Below are positions 7,270 to 15,691 of a stretch of DNA of 64,000 nt, piece by piece. The stretch comes from Flavobacterium pectinovorum (lineage in GTDB: Bacteria > Bacteroidota > Bacteroidia > Flavobacteriales > Flavobacteriaceae). The position numbers and the translations under genes were made by a program. The notes under the pieces are model-generated. The model was not told the DNA's origin, did not search any database, and worked only from the letters and a program-made list of their open reading frames with translations. The first letter of the stretch is position 1; every line of letters begins with the position of its first letter. The stretch is from positions 186,001-250,000 of the forward strand of contig NZ_RCZH01000004.1 in the NCBI RefSeq assembly GCF_006438875.1, in the 5' to 3' direction.

Positions 7270-8859
7270 ATGGCAACAGCAGTACAAGCAGACGACGATT
7301 TAGTAGAATACGGTTACAGACGTATCATAATCACGATAACAGCGGTCCTTTGTGCCTTGTTGGAAATTGTAGATACCACGATTGTAAACGTAGCTCTAAC
7401 AGACATGCGAGGCAGCCTTGGTGCTACTTTAACTGATGTGGCTTGGGTAATTACAGCATACGCAATTGCGAATGTTATTGTAATTCCGATGACGAGTTGG
7501 CTTTCACAGCAATTTGGAAGACGTAATTATTTTGTGGCTTCTATCATAATATTTACGGTCTGCTCCTTTTTATGTGGTAATGCCAGTAATATATGGGAAC
7601 TGGTAGCTTTTAGGTTTGTACAAGGTATGGGTGGTGGTGCACTACTGGTAACCGCGCAAACCATTATTACCGAAAGTTATCCTATAGCAAAACGTGGTAT
7701 GGCGCAAGCTATCTACGGAATGGGTGTAATTGTTGGTCCAACTTTGGGTCCGCCTTTGGGAGGATATTTAGTAGATAATTATTCTTGGCCTTATATATTT
7801 TATATCAATATTCCGTTGGGAATTATTGCAACAATTTTGGCACTTACTTTCGTAAGAAGCCCGAAATATGGAGAGAAATTAAAAGCAAATCAGGTTGACT
7901 GGTGGGGAATTATTTTATTAGCCGCTTTTATTGGTTCACTTCAATTTGTTCTGGAACACGGACAACAAGACGATTGGTTCAACGATTCTCTTATCGTGAC
8001 TTTAAGTGTTGTTACCGTTCTTGGATTGGTATTGTTTATCTGGAGAGAGCTTACTTATAAACATCCAATCGTAAATTTAAGTGTTCTAAAAGATGGAAAT
8101 TTAAGAATTGGAACCGTAATGTGTTTTATTCTTGGTTTTGGTTTATACGGATCGACGTTAATTATCCCAATTTACACGCAATCTGTTTTAGGATGGACAG
8201 CTACGGATGCAGGATTATTATTGATTCCGGGTTCGATTACAACGGCGATTATGATGCCATTTGTGGGTAATATGATTCAAAAAGGTGTTCCGCAAGGATA
8301 TATGGTTGGAGTTGGATTTTTGGTTTTCTTCTTCTTTACCTTTATGATGCAAACCCGTATGACACCAGACACTGGTGTAGAACATATGTATTGGCCTTTA
8401 ATTTTAAGAGGAATTGGTTTAGGATTACTTTTTGTACCTATTACGACACTTTCACTTTCTACTTTAAAAGGAAAACATATTGGTGAAGGAGCTGCTTTTA
8501 CGGGAATGATGAGACAGTTAGGTGGTTCATTTGGTATTGCGATTATTACCACTTTTATCACTCGTTTAAGTCAGGAACACAGAGTAAACTTATTGACCAA
8601 TTTAGATCCTGCAAAATTTGATGTTCAACAGCGTATTGCAGGAATGCAAAGAGCTTTTATGTCTAAAGGATATAGCGCAGATGTTGCACTTAAAAAAGCC
8701 TATCAAGGTCTGGAATATGCAGTAATGAAACAAAGTACAGTACTGGCATATATGGATATTTTTATGTACTTAGGAATCATGTTCCTATGTTGTATACCAA
8801 TTATTCTTTTAATCAAAAAAGGAAAAAACAAGATTAATCCTGCTGATGCAATGCATTAA
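7270..8859 (+). CDS. DHA2-family MFS multidrug transporter (EmrB/QacA type)
   Basis: A 529-residue inner membrane drug:proton antiporter with about 14 hydrophobic segments. Early helix 1 reads LCALLEIVDTTIVNVAL with the family D-x-T-x-V-N-V-A motif. The antiporter motif C is GVIVGPTLGPPLGGYLV, followed by WPYIFYINIPLGI. It starts 4 nt after the adaptor gene. With the TolC- and EmrA-like partners it should form a complete inner-to-outer export path. The substrate is unknown; hydrophobic toxic compounds are likely by family. Confidence 0.94.
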   Translation: MATAVQADDDLVEYGYRRIIITITAVLCALLEIVDTTIVNVALTDMRGSLGATLTDVAWVITAYAIANVIVIPMTSWLSQQFGRRNYFVASIIIFTVCSFLCGNASNIWELVAFRFVQGMGGGALLVTAQTIITESYPIAKRGMAQAIYGMGVIVGPTLGPPLGGYLVDNYSWPYIFYINIPLGIIATILALTFVRSPKYGEKLKANQVDWWGIILLAAFIGSLQFVLEHGQQDDWFNDSLIVTLSVVTVLGLVLFIWRELTYKHPIVNLSVLKDGNLRIGTVMCFILGFGLYGSTLIIPIYTQSVLGWTATDAGLLLIPGSITTAIMMPFVGNMIQKGVPQGYMVGVGFLVFFFFTFMMQTRMTPDTGVEHMYWPLILRGIGLGLLFVPITTLSLSTLKGKHIGEGAAFTGMMRQLGGSFGIAIITTFITRLSQEHRVNLLTNLDPAKFDVQQRIAGMQRAFMSKGYSADVALKKAYQGLEYAVMKQSTVLAYMDIFMYLGIMFLCCIPIILLIKKGKNKINPADAMH

Positions 8860-8880
8860 TAATAATTGATTTATAATACG

Positions 8881-8917
8881 AAAAAAGCCGAGTTCATTCC
8901 TGTAACTCGGCTTTTTT
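8881..8917 (+). terminator. Terminator of the efflux operon
   Basis: GCCGAGTT (8887-8894) and AACTCGGC (8904-8911) form a perfect 8-bp stem with A6 before and T6 after, so it can work in both directions. Confidence 0.9.
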
Positions 8918-9148
8918 ATTATATATAATTCTAGTTTTAAATTGATTGTGTTGAGGGGATTGATCCCGAAGCTTCAGGACTTCCTACAACATGATCTAAA
9001 TATGAAGGGATTGAAATCCCTCCCTACAATATGGCCCGAGTCTCCGACTCTCTTGTAAAAAACTTAGAACCTCAGCGCCTTAGATTCGAAGTAGCTTTCA
9101 AGAAAAACCTTTGAACCTTTGTCACTTTGAATCTTTGTTCCTCAAAAT
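8918..9148. other. Spacer of decayed repeats between convergent genes
   Basis: No gene is seen. Fragments of several dispersed families lie here: a CCCGAAGCTTCAGG palindrome near 8967, GAAGGGATTGAAATCCCTCC (an internal hairpin near 9004), TTAGAACCTCAGCGCCTTAG (near 9064), and TTTGAACCTTTG-type units near 9110-9140. Confidence 0.6.
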
Positions 9149-9907
9149 TTACCTTGTAAACACCAAATGATTTCCTTTAGAAAGATTCGCATCAAACTGA
9201 TATCCTTCATAATTAAATCCTTTTAAATCATCAATTGTTTCAGCATTGGTATCAATAATATAACGAACCATCATTCCTCTCGCTTTTTTTGCGAAGAAGC
9301 TGATTATTTTAAGTTTTCCGTCTTTGTAATCTTTAAAATCCGGAGTAATTACAGGAACTTTTAAAGCCTTTACATCTACAGCCGAAAAATATTCGTTACT
9401 TGCCAAATTCACAAATAACTCCCCTTTTACCAATTCTTTATTTAGCGCTTTGGTTACAGTAGGTTTCCAGAATTCGTGTAGATTTTTGTATTCTCCTACA
9501 GGCAATTTTGTTCCCATTTCTAAGCGGTACGCCTGCATTAAATCCAACGGTTTCAAAACTCCATAAAGTCCGGATAAGATTCTAAGTTTGCTCTGAAGAA
9601 CTTCCATTTTTTCTACCGGAATTGTATAAGCATCTAAACCGGTATAAACATCTCCATCAAAAGTATAAATTGCCGGACGTGCATTTTCCGGCGTAAAAGG
9701 TGTTTTCCATTCCTGATTTCTTTTCCAGTTTAGATCTGATAATTTATCTGAAATTGACATTAATTCAGATAATTCAGAAGGTTTTTTGGGTTTTAAAACT
9801 TTATGAACCACACGCGCTTCTTTTAAAAAAGCAGGTTCAGTATATTGAGTTGTTGGTAATTCTTTTTCGAAATTTAAAGACTTCGCTGGCGATATAACAA
9901 TTTTCAT
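9149..9907 (-). CDS. yaaA: Peroxide stress protein YaaA (DUF328)
   Basis: A 252-residue YaaA/DUF328 protein, which in Escherichia coli lowers free iron during peroxide stress and binds DNA. It begins MKIVISPAKSLNFE, the family signature. The internal blocks FDGDVYTGLDA and ILSGLYGVLKPLDLMQAYRLEMG, and the end FFAKKARGMMVRYI, are diagnostic. An upstream in-frame ATG at 10039 would add 44 unrelated residues, so 9907 is chosen. It is convergent with the efflux operon. The exact biochemical activity in this family is not fully settled. Confidence 0.93.
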   Translation of the reverse strand: MKIVISPAKSLNFEKELPTTQYTEPAFLKEARVVHKVLKPKKPSELSELMSISDKLSDLNWKRNQEWKTPFTPENARPAIYTFDGDVYTGLDAYTIPVEKMEVLQSKLRILSGLYGVLKPLDLMQAYRLEMGTKLPVGEYKNLHEFWKPTVTKALNKELVKGELFVNLASNEYFSAVDVKALKVPVITPDFKDYKDGKLKIISFFAKKARGMMVRYIIDTNAETIDDLKGFNYEGYQFDANLSKGNHLVFTR

Positions 9908-10015
9908 TTGTGCGTTTTTATAGAATTCAAAAATACAAATTGAATTTCTAAAAATTACAGATCCGAATTGATTTGTTCGATAACTGCATAAATCAATTTT
10001 ACTACTATTTCTTTC

Positions 10016-10095
10016 GCCACGAATTACACAAATTTTCACTAATTTTTATTCTGTTTAATAAATTAACATTCGTGTAAATTCGTGTAATTCGTGGC
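10016..10095. repeat. Hairpin repeat, GCCACGAATTACAC family
   Basis: The left arm begins GCCACGAATTACAC (10016) and the right arm ends GTGTAATTCGTGGC (10095). These 14 outer bases are perfect and about 16 more pair imperfectly. No coding sequence lies inside. Confidence 0.8.
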
Positions 10096-10187
10096 AACCT
10101 TTTTTATTTTGATAAAATTGTACACTTCAAACTGTCAATTTGTTTAAAAAAGTCAACAATAGATTATAATAGGCGTTTTCTATGTTG

Positions 10188-10195
10188 TAAATTTG
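10188..10195 (+). promoter_or_regulatory. Putative -7 box, possibly the original cca promoter
   Basis: TAAATTTG matches TAnnTTTG. It precedes the repeat-bounded GxxExxY gene by 140 bp and cca by 530 bp. It may have served cca before the intervening sequence arrived (inference). Confidence 0.35.
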
Positions 10196-10252
10196 CACCT
10201 ATAAAATTCCAAATAACATTTCAATGTAAAATTGAAAGTTATATTCTAAGAA

Positions 10253-10316
10253 ATAGCCACGAATTCACGAATTAACTTTTTAAAAAATTAATTAAAAAAA
10301 TTCGTGAATTCGTGGC
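10253..10316. repeat. Hairpin repeat, GCCACGAATTCACGAATT family
   Basis: GCCACGAATTCACGAATT (10256-10273) and its exact complement (10299-10316) form an 18-bp stem with a 25-nt A/T-rich loop. The identical 18-mer arms recur at 38961-38978 and 38991-39008. A third copy of the right arm follows the gene at 10709-10729. Confidence 0.88.
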
Positions 10317-10332
10317 GAAAAAAATTTAGAAC

Positions 10333-10707
10333 ATGACAAAAATATTATATCAACTTGAAAGTTATCAAATAATGGGAATTTTATTCGATGTTCATAGGAA
10401 TTTAGGTGGAGGTTTTTCTGAAATTGTATATAAAGATGCTTTAGAATATGAATTCAGATTGGCGAATATTCCATTTGAAAGAGAAAAAGAATATTTGGTA
10501 AATTATAAAGACATAATCTTAAATCATAGATTTTACGCTGATTTTGTTTTGTTTGATAAAATTATACTTGAAATAAAATCAAGTGATTTTTTACATCCCA
10601 AACATATTTCGCAATGTCTAAATTATCTGAAAGTTTCTAAAACAAATTTAGCGATTTTAGCAAACTTCAATTCTGTCTCACTTGAATACAAACGTATTAT
10701 TTTATAA
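10333..10707 (+). CDS. GxxExxY protein (PD-(D/E)XK-like, PF13366 type)
   Basis: A 124-residue GxxExxY-family protein. The naming motif is visible in [19 protein letters not shown] nuclease-like core follows: [17 protein letters not shown], giving D...E-x-K as in PD-(D/E)XK enzymes. The function of the family is not established. The gene sits between the arms of a dispersed repeat: ATAGCCACGAATTCACGAATT-type on the left (10253-10273) and the inverted copy directly after its stop codon (10709-10729). The placement suggests a gene carried inside a palindromic element. It separates cca from its likely upstream promoter. Confidence 0.88.
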   Translation: MTKILYQLESYQIMGILFDVHRNLGGGFSEIVYKDALEYEFRLANIPFEREKEYLVNYKDIILNHRFYADFVLFDKIILEIKSSDFLHPKHISQCLNYLKVSKTNLAILANFNSVSLEYKRIIL

Positions 10708-10708
10708 A

Positions 10709-10729
10709 AATTACTGAATTCGTGGCTAT
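10709..10729. repeat. Right repeat arm overlapping the cca start
   Basis: Reverse complement of the left arm at 10253-10273 with two mismatches, including the same outer ATA bases. It begins right after the GxxExxY stop codon, and its GTG (10722-10724) is the apparent start codon of cca. Confidence 0.85.
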
Positions 10730-12149
10730 ACAAACAAATTATAAAGCAGCTTTACAAAATAAAATCTTCGAAATTATTTCGCAGGCATCTCAGGAACTAA
10801 ACGTTGACAGTTACGTAATTGGTGGTTTTGTTCGGGATTTGCTTTTAAACCGAGGTTCTAAAAAAGATATCGATGTTGTTGCAGTTGGCAGTGGTATCGA
10901 ATTGGCGCTTAAGGTTTCTGAACTACTTCCTAAAAAACCTAAAGTACAGGTTTTTAAAACTTACGGAACAGCGATGTTACGTTTTGAAGATACTGATATT
11001 GAATTTGTTGGCGCCCGTAAAGAATCTTATAATTTTGACAGCAGAAATCCAATTGTCGAAAATGGAACTCTTGAAGATGATCAAAATCGTCGTGATTTTA
11101 CCATCAATGCATTGGCATTATCATTAAACGAAAAAACATTTGGAGATCTTTCTGATCCTTTTGGCGGATTGGCTGATCTTGAAAATAAAACTATAAAAAC
11201 TCCTTTAGATCCAAGTATTACGTATTCTGATGATCCATTGCGAATGCTACGTGCAATTCGTTTTGCAAATCAGTTAGGTTTTGAGATCGAGAAAAACTCT
11301 CTTGATGCGATTACCAAAAATGCAGAGAGAATCAACATCATTTCAGGAGAACGCATTGTTGATGAATTAAACAAAATTCTTTCGACAGATAAACCTTCTA
11401 TTGGATTTTTACTTTTGTATCAAACCGGACTTTTAGATATTATTCTTCCTGAATTAACGGCATTGAATCAGGTTGAAGAAATTGAAGGTCATACGCATAA
11501 AAACAACTTTTATCACACTTTAGAAGTTGTCGATAATATTTGCCCAAATACAGATGACGTTTGGTTACGCTGGTCGGCATTATTGCACGATATTGGAAAA
11601 GCACCAACAAAACGTTTTAATAAAAAGCAAGGATGGACTTTTCACGGTCATGAATTTTTAGGTGGAAAAATGGCCAAAAAAATATTTGAACGTTTGCATA
11701 TGCCACTGAATCACAAAATGAAATTTGTGCAAAAAATGGTTATTATGAGTTCTCGTCCAATTGTTTTGGCACAAGATCTTGTAACCGATAGCGCTGTTCG
11801 CCGTTTAGTTTTTGATGCTGGTGAAGATGTAGAGAATTTAATGACTTTATGCGAAGCAGATATTACAACTAAAAATCCGTCGAAGTTTAAAAAGTATCAT
11901 AAAAACTTTGAAATCGTTCGCAAGAAAATTGTTGAAGTCGAAGAGCGCGATCATGTTCGCAATTTTCAACCACCAATCTCAGGCGAAGAAATTATGGAAT
12001 ATTATAACTTAAAACCTTCCCGTGAAATCGGAATCTTAAAAGAAGCTATAAAAGAAGCAATTTTAGAAGGAGAAATTCCAAATGAATATGATGCTGCTTT
12101 TGCTTTGATGCAAAAAAGAGCTGAAAAACTCGGATTAAAGAAAGTTTAA
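10722..12149 (+). CDS. cca: CCA tRNA nucleotidyltransferase with HD domain
   Basis: A 475-residue class II tRNA nucleotidyltransferase that adds or repairs the 3' CCA end. The N-terminal nucleotidyltransferase domain shows [15 protein letters not shown] with KDIDVV (catalytic D-x-D). Next come the RRDFTINAL and [17 protein letters not shown] motifs and then an HD phosphohydrolase domain ([15 protein letters not shown]). The only in-frame start before the conserved core is the GTG at 10722, inside a dispersed repeat arm. A first Met codon downstream would remove the active site. The tRNA-Glu genes in this window lack an encoded CCA, consistent with a need for this enzyme. Confidence 0.93.
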   Translation: MAIQTNYKAALQNKIFEIISQASQELNVDSYVIGGFVRDLLLNRGSKKDIDVVAVGSGIELALKVSELLPKKPKVQVFKTYGTAMLRFEDTDIEFVGARKESYNFDSRNPIVENGTLEDDQNRRDFTINALALSLNEKTFGDLSDPFGGLADLENKTIKTPLDPSITYSDDPLRMLRAIRFANQLGFEIEKNSLDAITKNAERINIISGERIVDELNKILSTDKPSIGFLLLYQTGLLDIILPELTALNQVEEIEGHTHKNNFYHTLEVVDNICPNTDDVWLRWSALLHDIGKAPTKRFNKKQGWTFHGHEFLGGKMAKKIFERLHMPLNHKMKFVQKMVIMSSRPIVLAQDLVTDSAVRRLVFDAGEDVENLMTLCEADITTKNPSKFKKYHKNFEIVRKKIVEVEERDHVRNFQPPISGEEIMEYYNLKPSREIGILKEAIKEAILEGEIPNEYDAAFALMQKRAEKLGLKKV

Positions 12150-12206
12150 TCTTACATTTATAAAAATTATAAGAGATTTTGCTTAATTTTATAAAAACTA
12201 TACGTT

Positions 12207-12515
12207 ATGACTGCTTCCGAACTAAGACTCTATTTAATCCAAAAAATTAATAATATTGATGATATTGATTTGTTGCTAAAAATAACATCTTTATTAGAGG
12301 AAAAAAATTATACTGTAGCAGAAGAAACCTCCCATGAAGTCAATGAACCTGTTATAGAATATAAAAAATCAAAAACTAAAAATATCAGGATTTTCTCTGA
12401 AGCGGAACAAAAAAAAATAAATCTAGCCTTAAAACAATACGAAAACGGAGAATGCATTTCTGATGAAGAAGCTCAAATCGAATTAGAGAAATGGTTTCAG
12501 GAACAAGAAAAATAG
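12207..12515 (+). CDS. Antitoxin-like protein of the second ParE/RelE-type pair
   Basis: A 102-residue charged protein with a helical N-terminus (ELRLYLIQKINNIDDIDLLL) and a lysine/glutamate-rich C-terminal half ending LEKWFQEQEK. There is no clear DNA-binding motif. Assignment as an antitoxin rests on the 25-nt overlap with the toxin-like gene that follows. It is longer than the antitoxin at 3470 and shares no obvious sequence with it, although both have a leucine-rich N-terminal segment. Confidence 0.65.
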   Translation: MTASELRLYLIQKINNIDDIDLLLKITSLLEEKNYTVAEETSHEVNEPVIEYKKSKTKNIRIFSEAEQKKINLALKQYENGECISDEEAQIELEKWFQEQEK

Positions 12516-12796
12516 TTTGGACTTCGTTTGCCGAAGAGTCAAAATATGCTATTTTTTTGTATTGGAATCAAAGGAATAAATCGACAACTTACAGTAGAAA
12601 ATTAAACGTTCTATTCCAAGAATCATTAAAACAGGTTCTAAAATTTCCAGAAAGTTCAATTGAATCAAAAAATTCTAATATCCGACTTAAAATTGCAAAT
12701 CATTTTGAGTTAATTTATCATATTTCGAATACTCAAATTACAGTATTAGACATTTGGGACATGAGACAAAACCCTGAAAATTTCCGAATTAAATAA
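12491..12796 (+). CDS. ParE/RelE-superfamily toxin, second pair
   Basis: A 101-residue toxin-like protein. IVWTSFAEESKYAIFLYWNQ is the family's first strand and helix. IANHFELIYHISNTQITVLDIWDMRQNPENFR is a match to the C-terminal strands, with D-x-R-x-x-P as in the toxin at 3703. The two toxins share the fold and end motif but little else, so the modules probably arrived independently. A half repeat (TTAGAACCTC...ACTAAG) lies directly downstream. Whether the target is gyrase or mRNA is unknown. Confidence 0.8.
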   Translation: MVSGTRKIVWTSFAEESKYAIFLYWNQRNKSTTYSRKLNVLFQESLKQVLKFPESSIESKNSNIRLKIANHFELIYHISNTQITVLDIWDMRQNPENFRIK

Positions 12797-12804
12797 TTAA
12801 AAAA

Positions 12805-12836
12805 GCTTAGAACCTCAGCACCTTAGAAACTAAGCC
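12805..12836. repeat. Partial AACCTTAG-type repeat
   Basis: A half copy of the family seen at 18817-18894 and 19019-19091: TTAGAACCTCAGCACCTTAG followed by AAACTAAG. It lies between the second toxin gene and ctaA. Confidence 0.6.
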
Positions 12837-12852
12837 ACTCGAAAAAAAAAGA

Positions 12853-13878
12853 ATGAAAAAACATTTCCCTACAATCGCAAAAACAGCATTAGTTTTAGTT
12901 TATTTAGTAATTGTTGCCGGCGCATTGGTCCGTATGACAGGTTCCGGAATGGGTTGTCCGGATTGGCCTAAATGTTTTGGATATTATATCCCACCAACAG
13001 ATATAAAGGAATTAACATGGGAACCAAACCGTATTTTTGAAAAAGGGCAAGTAATTATCAAAGATGAAACGCTTTTGGTTGCAAAAGATAATTTTACGAC
13101 TCAAACTACTTTTGACGCTTCGCATTGGGAAAAATATACCAAACATGATTATGCTATTTTTAATCCGCTGCATACCTGGATTGAATATATCAATAGATTA
13201 TGTGGTGCTTTGGCAGGAATGGCTTGTTTTGTAATGGCTCTAGCTTCTTTTAGATTTTGGAAACAAAACAAAAAGATCACTTTACTTTCGTGGTTAGTGG
13301 TTTTTATGATGGGCTTTCAGGCTTGGTTAGGAGCAAAAGTAGTCTACTCCGTTTTGAATCCAATAAAAATTACGGTTCACATGGTTATGGCTTTAGTAAT
13401 TGTTGCTGTGATTTTATACATTATTCAATTGGCAAGACCAAAATTAGCCGCAGTAACTTATAACTCAACTTTTAGAAATGTGCTTTTATTTTCACTTTTA
13501 TTAACTTTAATCCAAGTAGCCATAGGAACACAAGTGCGTCAGTTTGTTGACGAACAAGTTAAAAATGGTTTAACGGCAAGTATACTTTGGTTACAAAATC
13601 CTTCTATTACTTTTTATGTTCACCGTTCATTCTCTATTTTAGTTTTATTGGTGAATTTGTATTTATATGTTAGAAACACCAAGTTTGGTTTGGGATTCTC
13701 AAAGATAAACTGGGTAATTTTAATTATCGGAGTTGAAATTCTAACTGGAATAGCAATGGCTTATTTTGATTTCCCAATTGGAAGTCAGGCAATACATTTA
13801 GTTCTGGCTTCTATCTTATTCGGAATTCAATTTTACATGATTTTAGAAGCTAAGAAACCTAGCCCAACCAACCTTTAA
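12853..13878 (+). CDS. ctaA: Heme A synthase, COX15/CtaA family
   Basis: A 341-residue inner membrane enzyme that oxidises the methyl of heme O to make heme A for cytochrome oxidase. It begins with a membrane helix and then VAGALVRMTGSGMGCPDWPKCFG, the family signature. Conserved heme-ligand histidines appear in NPLHTWIEYINRLCG, ITVHMVMAL, FYVHRSFS and QAIHLVLA. About eight membrane segments are expected. The 3' end overlaps the convergent LytTR gene by 20 nt, so neither transcript can end before entering the other gene. Confidence 0.94.
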   Translation: MKKHFPTIAKTALVLVYLVIVAGALVRMTGSGMGCPDWPKCFGYYIPPTDIKELTWEPNRIFEKGQVIIKDETLLVAKDNFTTQTTFDASHWEKYTKHDYAIFNPLHTWIEYINRLCGALAGMACFVMALASFRFWKQNKKITLLSWLVVFMMGFQAWLGAKVVYSVLNPIKITVHMVMALVIVAVILYIIQLARPKLAAVTYNSTFRNVLLFSLLLTLIQVAIGTQVRQFVDEQVKNGLTASILWLQNPSITFYVHRSFSILVLLVNLYLYVRNTKFGLGFSKINWVILIIGVEILTGIAMAYFDFPIGSQAIHLVLASILFGIQFYMILEAKKPSPTNL

Positions 13879-14626
13879 AATCCTGCACTTTTTCGCGGCT
13901 TACAATAACCTCATCTTCCTTATAAGTTGGTAAAATAACTTTTAGGCGGGAATTGGTATAAACCTGGATTTCTTTTATTGCCTGAAGTGGCACAATAAAT
14001 TTTCTGCTTACGCGAAAGAAATTCTTCATGTCTAATTCCTGCTCCAAAATTTCAAGAGTCGAATCGATTAAATAATTTCTATTGTCGAAAGTATGAAGGT
14101 ATGTTCCTTTGTTTTCACTAAAAAAACACTCTATTTCTTCGGTTGTAATGACTTTTAAATGTTGCCCGATTTTGACTGTGAATCGTTTTTTAAAGCTTTT
14201 TTCGAAAGGATTAGACAACATTCGGCGAATTTGCTCAAAATCTGCCTGAAGATTCTGTGTTTCCGAATTTAATTTGGGCATTCGGGTTTTAAATTTCGCA
14301 ACAGCAACTTCCAGATCATCTTCATCAATAGGCTTTAGAAGATAATCAATACTATTTAATTTGAATGCTTTTAGTGCATATTCATCATAAGCAGTTGTAA
14401 AAATAATGGCACTTTGAATATTTATTTTTTCAAAAATTTCAAACGACAAACCATCTGATAACTGAATATCCAAAAAAATCAAATCCGGATGTTCATTATT
14501 AGTAAACCAATGAACTGATTCTTCTACAGAGTGCAGCATGGTTTCTACAGCAATATCTAATTTTTCGAGTTTTCGCTGCAATAATCTTGCTGCCGGTTTT
14601 TCGTCTTCTATTATTAGTGTGGTCAT
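13859..14626 (-). CDS. LytTR-family response regulator
   Basis: A 255-residue response regulator. The N-terminal receiver has acidic residues in IIEDEKPA, the phospho-acceptor Asp in LIFLDIQLSDGLSFEIF, and KPIDEDDL near its end. The C-terminal LytTR DNA-binding domain runs from about 145, with FFSENKGTYLHTFDNRNYLI and FFRVSRKFIVPLQAIKEI. The partner is almost certainly the LytS-type kinase at 16332, with the 2TM genes between them. It is the last gene of a minus-strand cluster and overlaps ctaA tail to tail. Confidence 0.93.
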   Translation of the reverse strand: MTTLIIEDEKPAARLLQRKLEKLDIAVETMLHSVEESVHWFTNNEHPDLIFLDIQLSDGLSFEIFEKINIQSAIIFTTAYDEYALKAFKLNSIDYLLKPIDEDDLEVAVAKFKTRMPKLNSETQNLQADFEQIRRMLSNPFEKSFKKRFTVKIGQHLKVITTEEIECFFSENKGTYLHTFDNRNYLIDSTLEILEQELDMKNFFRVSRKFIVPLQAIKEIQVYTNSRLKVILPTYKEDEVIVSREKVQDFKGWLG

Positions 14627-14663
14627 TTAATACGATGCAAAAATTGAAAATTCAACTATAAAG

Positions 14664-15032
14664 TTACTCCCATTTATTCTTATTTTGAGCTTCTTTCTCC
14701 ATATATTTTTGAATTTTCTTTTGCTCCCAATCATCACTAAAAAAGAGATCACGTCCAAAAACACTAAATGCATGAATCGCTAAAGCAATACCCCAATAAA
14801 ATGCTGTTGAATAAATTTCCCAATTATTGAATCCTCTCACTTCAAAATGATTTCCAACAAAACCTCTATTCAAACCTGAGATAATGATGATTGCATTCAC
14901 CATAAGGTAAACCTTCAAATGCGAATAAAATCCTTTTATTCTTTTTACTTTTCTATAGGCTATATTATAGCTTTCGTCTGTGCTAAATTCGTGTGCATAT
15001 TCTTCGTACATGCGTCTTCTAAATCGTCCCAT
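14664..15032 (-). CDS. 2TM-domain protein, fifth of the array
   Basis: A 122-residue membrane protein with the 2TM domain: an amphipathic start (AYRKVKRIKGFYSHLKVYLMVN), two hydrophobic segments and a charged end DDWEQKKIQKYMEKE. It is the most divergent member of the array and the one next to the LytTR gene. No function is known for the family; the genomic link to LytS/LytTR systems suggests a membrane or signalling accessory role (inference). Confidence 0.85.
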   Translation of the reverse strand: MGRFRRRMYEEYAHEFSTDESYNIAYRKVKRIKGFYSHLKVYLMVNAIIIISGLNRGFVGNHFEVRGFNNWEIYSTAFYWGIALAIHAFSVFGRDLFFSDDWEQKKIQKYMEKEAQNKNKWE

Positions 15033-15051
15033 TTTATTTTGATTTAAAAAT

Positions 15052-15357
15052 TTATTGCCATTTATTTTGATTCTCTTTTTCTTTTTCCATCAATTCTTTA
15101 ATCTTTCTTTCTTCCCAGTCTTTTCCTAAAACCGGAAATACTTCAAAAACTTTTAATCCATGAAAAACAACTCCAACTCCCCACCATAATAGTGGCCAAA
15201 AAAACCATAAGTATTGTGGTGATGTCCACAAATTAATAATAATCAATATAATATTGACAACGATGAAAGAAGTAAGATTTCCGTAAAAACCTTTAATACT
15301 TTCTACTTTCTTTTTAGCAATATAATATTTATCTTCTTCAGTAAACTTAATATCCAT
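15052..15357 (-). CDS. 2TM-domain protein, type A, copy 2
   Basis: A 101-residue 2TM protein. It opens YYIAKKKVESIKGFYGNL, has two membrane segments and ends in the array signature DWEERKIKELMEKE. It pairs with the type A copy at 15692-15997: same length and the same TSP-Y(L)-WFW-type middle. An in-frame ATG at 15369 exists, but ATG 15357 gives the start matching its paralogue. It begins 2 nt after the stop of the preceding gene, so it is probably translated by coupling. Confidence 0.87.
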   Translation of the reverse strand: MDIKFTEEDKYYIAKKKVESIKGFYGNLTSFIVVNIILIIINLWTSPQYLWFFWPLLWWGVGVVFHGLKVFEVFPVLGKDWEERKIKELMEKEKENQNKWQ

Positions 15358-15359
15358 GA

Positions 15360-15689
15360 TTACTCCCATTTTTGTTTTTTATCCTTTTTCTCTAAGATGC
15401 TTTTCAGCTTACGTTCCTCCCATTCTTCTCCAAAAATTTTAAAAGAAGCAAATATTTCTACTGCAGATACCAAAAATGCTGTACTCCAGATTACCATTAC
15501 AAAAGTATTTAAATATCGTATTGGAAATGCATTCAAAGGCAGACCAAAATAATGTTTTAAAGTAAACAAGATCAACCCAATACTATAGATGAAAGCATGA
15601 ATATAAAATGATCTTAGTTTCACTACTTTTCTGCTTGCTATTTGTCGCAGATCAAATTTTTCAGGGTCATTATCAAAATCTCTTTCCAT
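15360..15689 (-). CDS. 2TM-domain protein, type B, copy 2
   Basis: A 109-residue 2TM protein of the second subtype: KVVKLRSFYIHAFIYSIG, two hydrophobic segments and the ending EEWEERKLKSILEKKDKKQ. It is a clear paralogue of the gene at 16000-16329 (identical KLKSILEKK end and similar middle). A TTG upstream at 15701 would extend it by four residues and is not favoured. It is tightly coupled to both neighbours. Confidence 0.87.
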   Translation of the reverse strand: MERDFDNDPEKFDLRQIASRKVVKLRSFYIHAFIYSIGLILFTLKHYFGLPLNAFPIRYLNTFVMVIWSTAFLVSAVEIFASFKIFGEEWEERKLKSILEKKDKKQKWE

Positions 15690-15691
15690 AA

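Noticed and set aside
9908..10039. N-terminal extension of YaaA from an upstream ATG
   Set aside because: The extra 44 residues run through spacer DNA and a repeat edge, while MKIVISPAK at 9907 is the family start.
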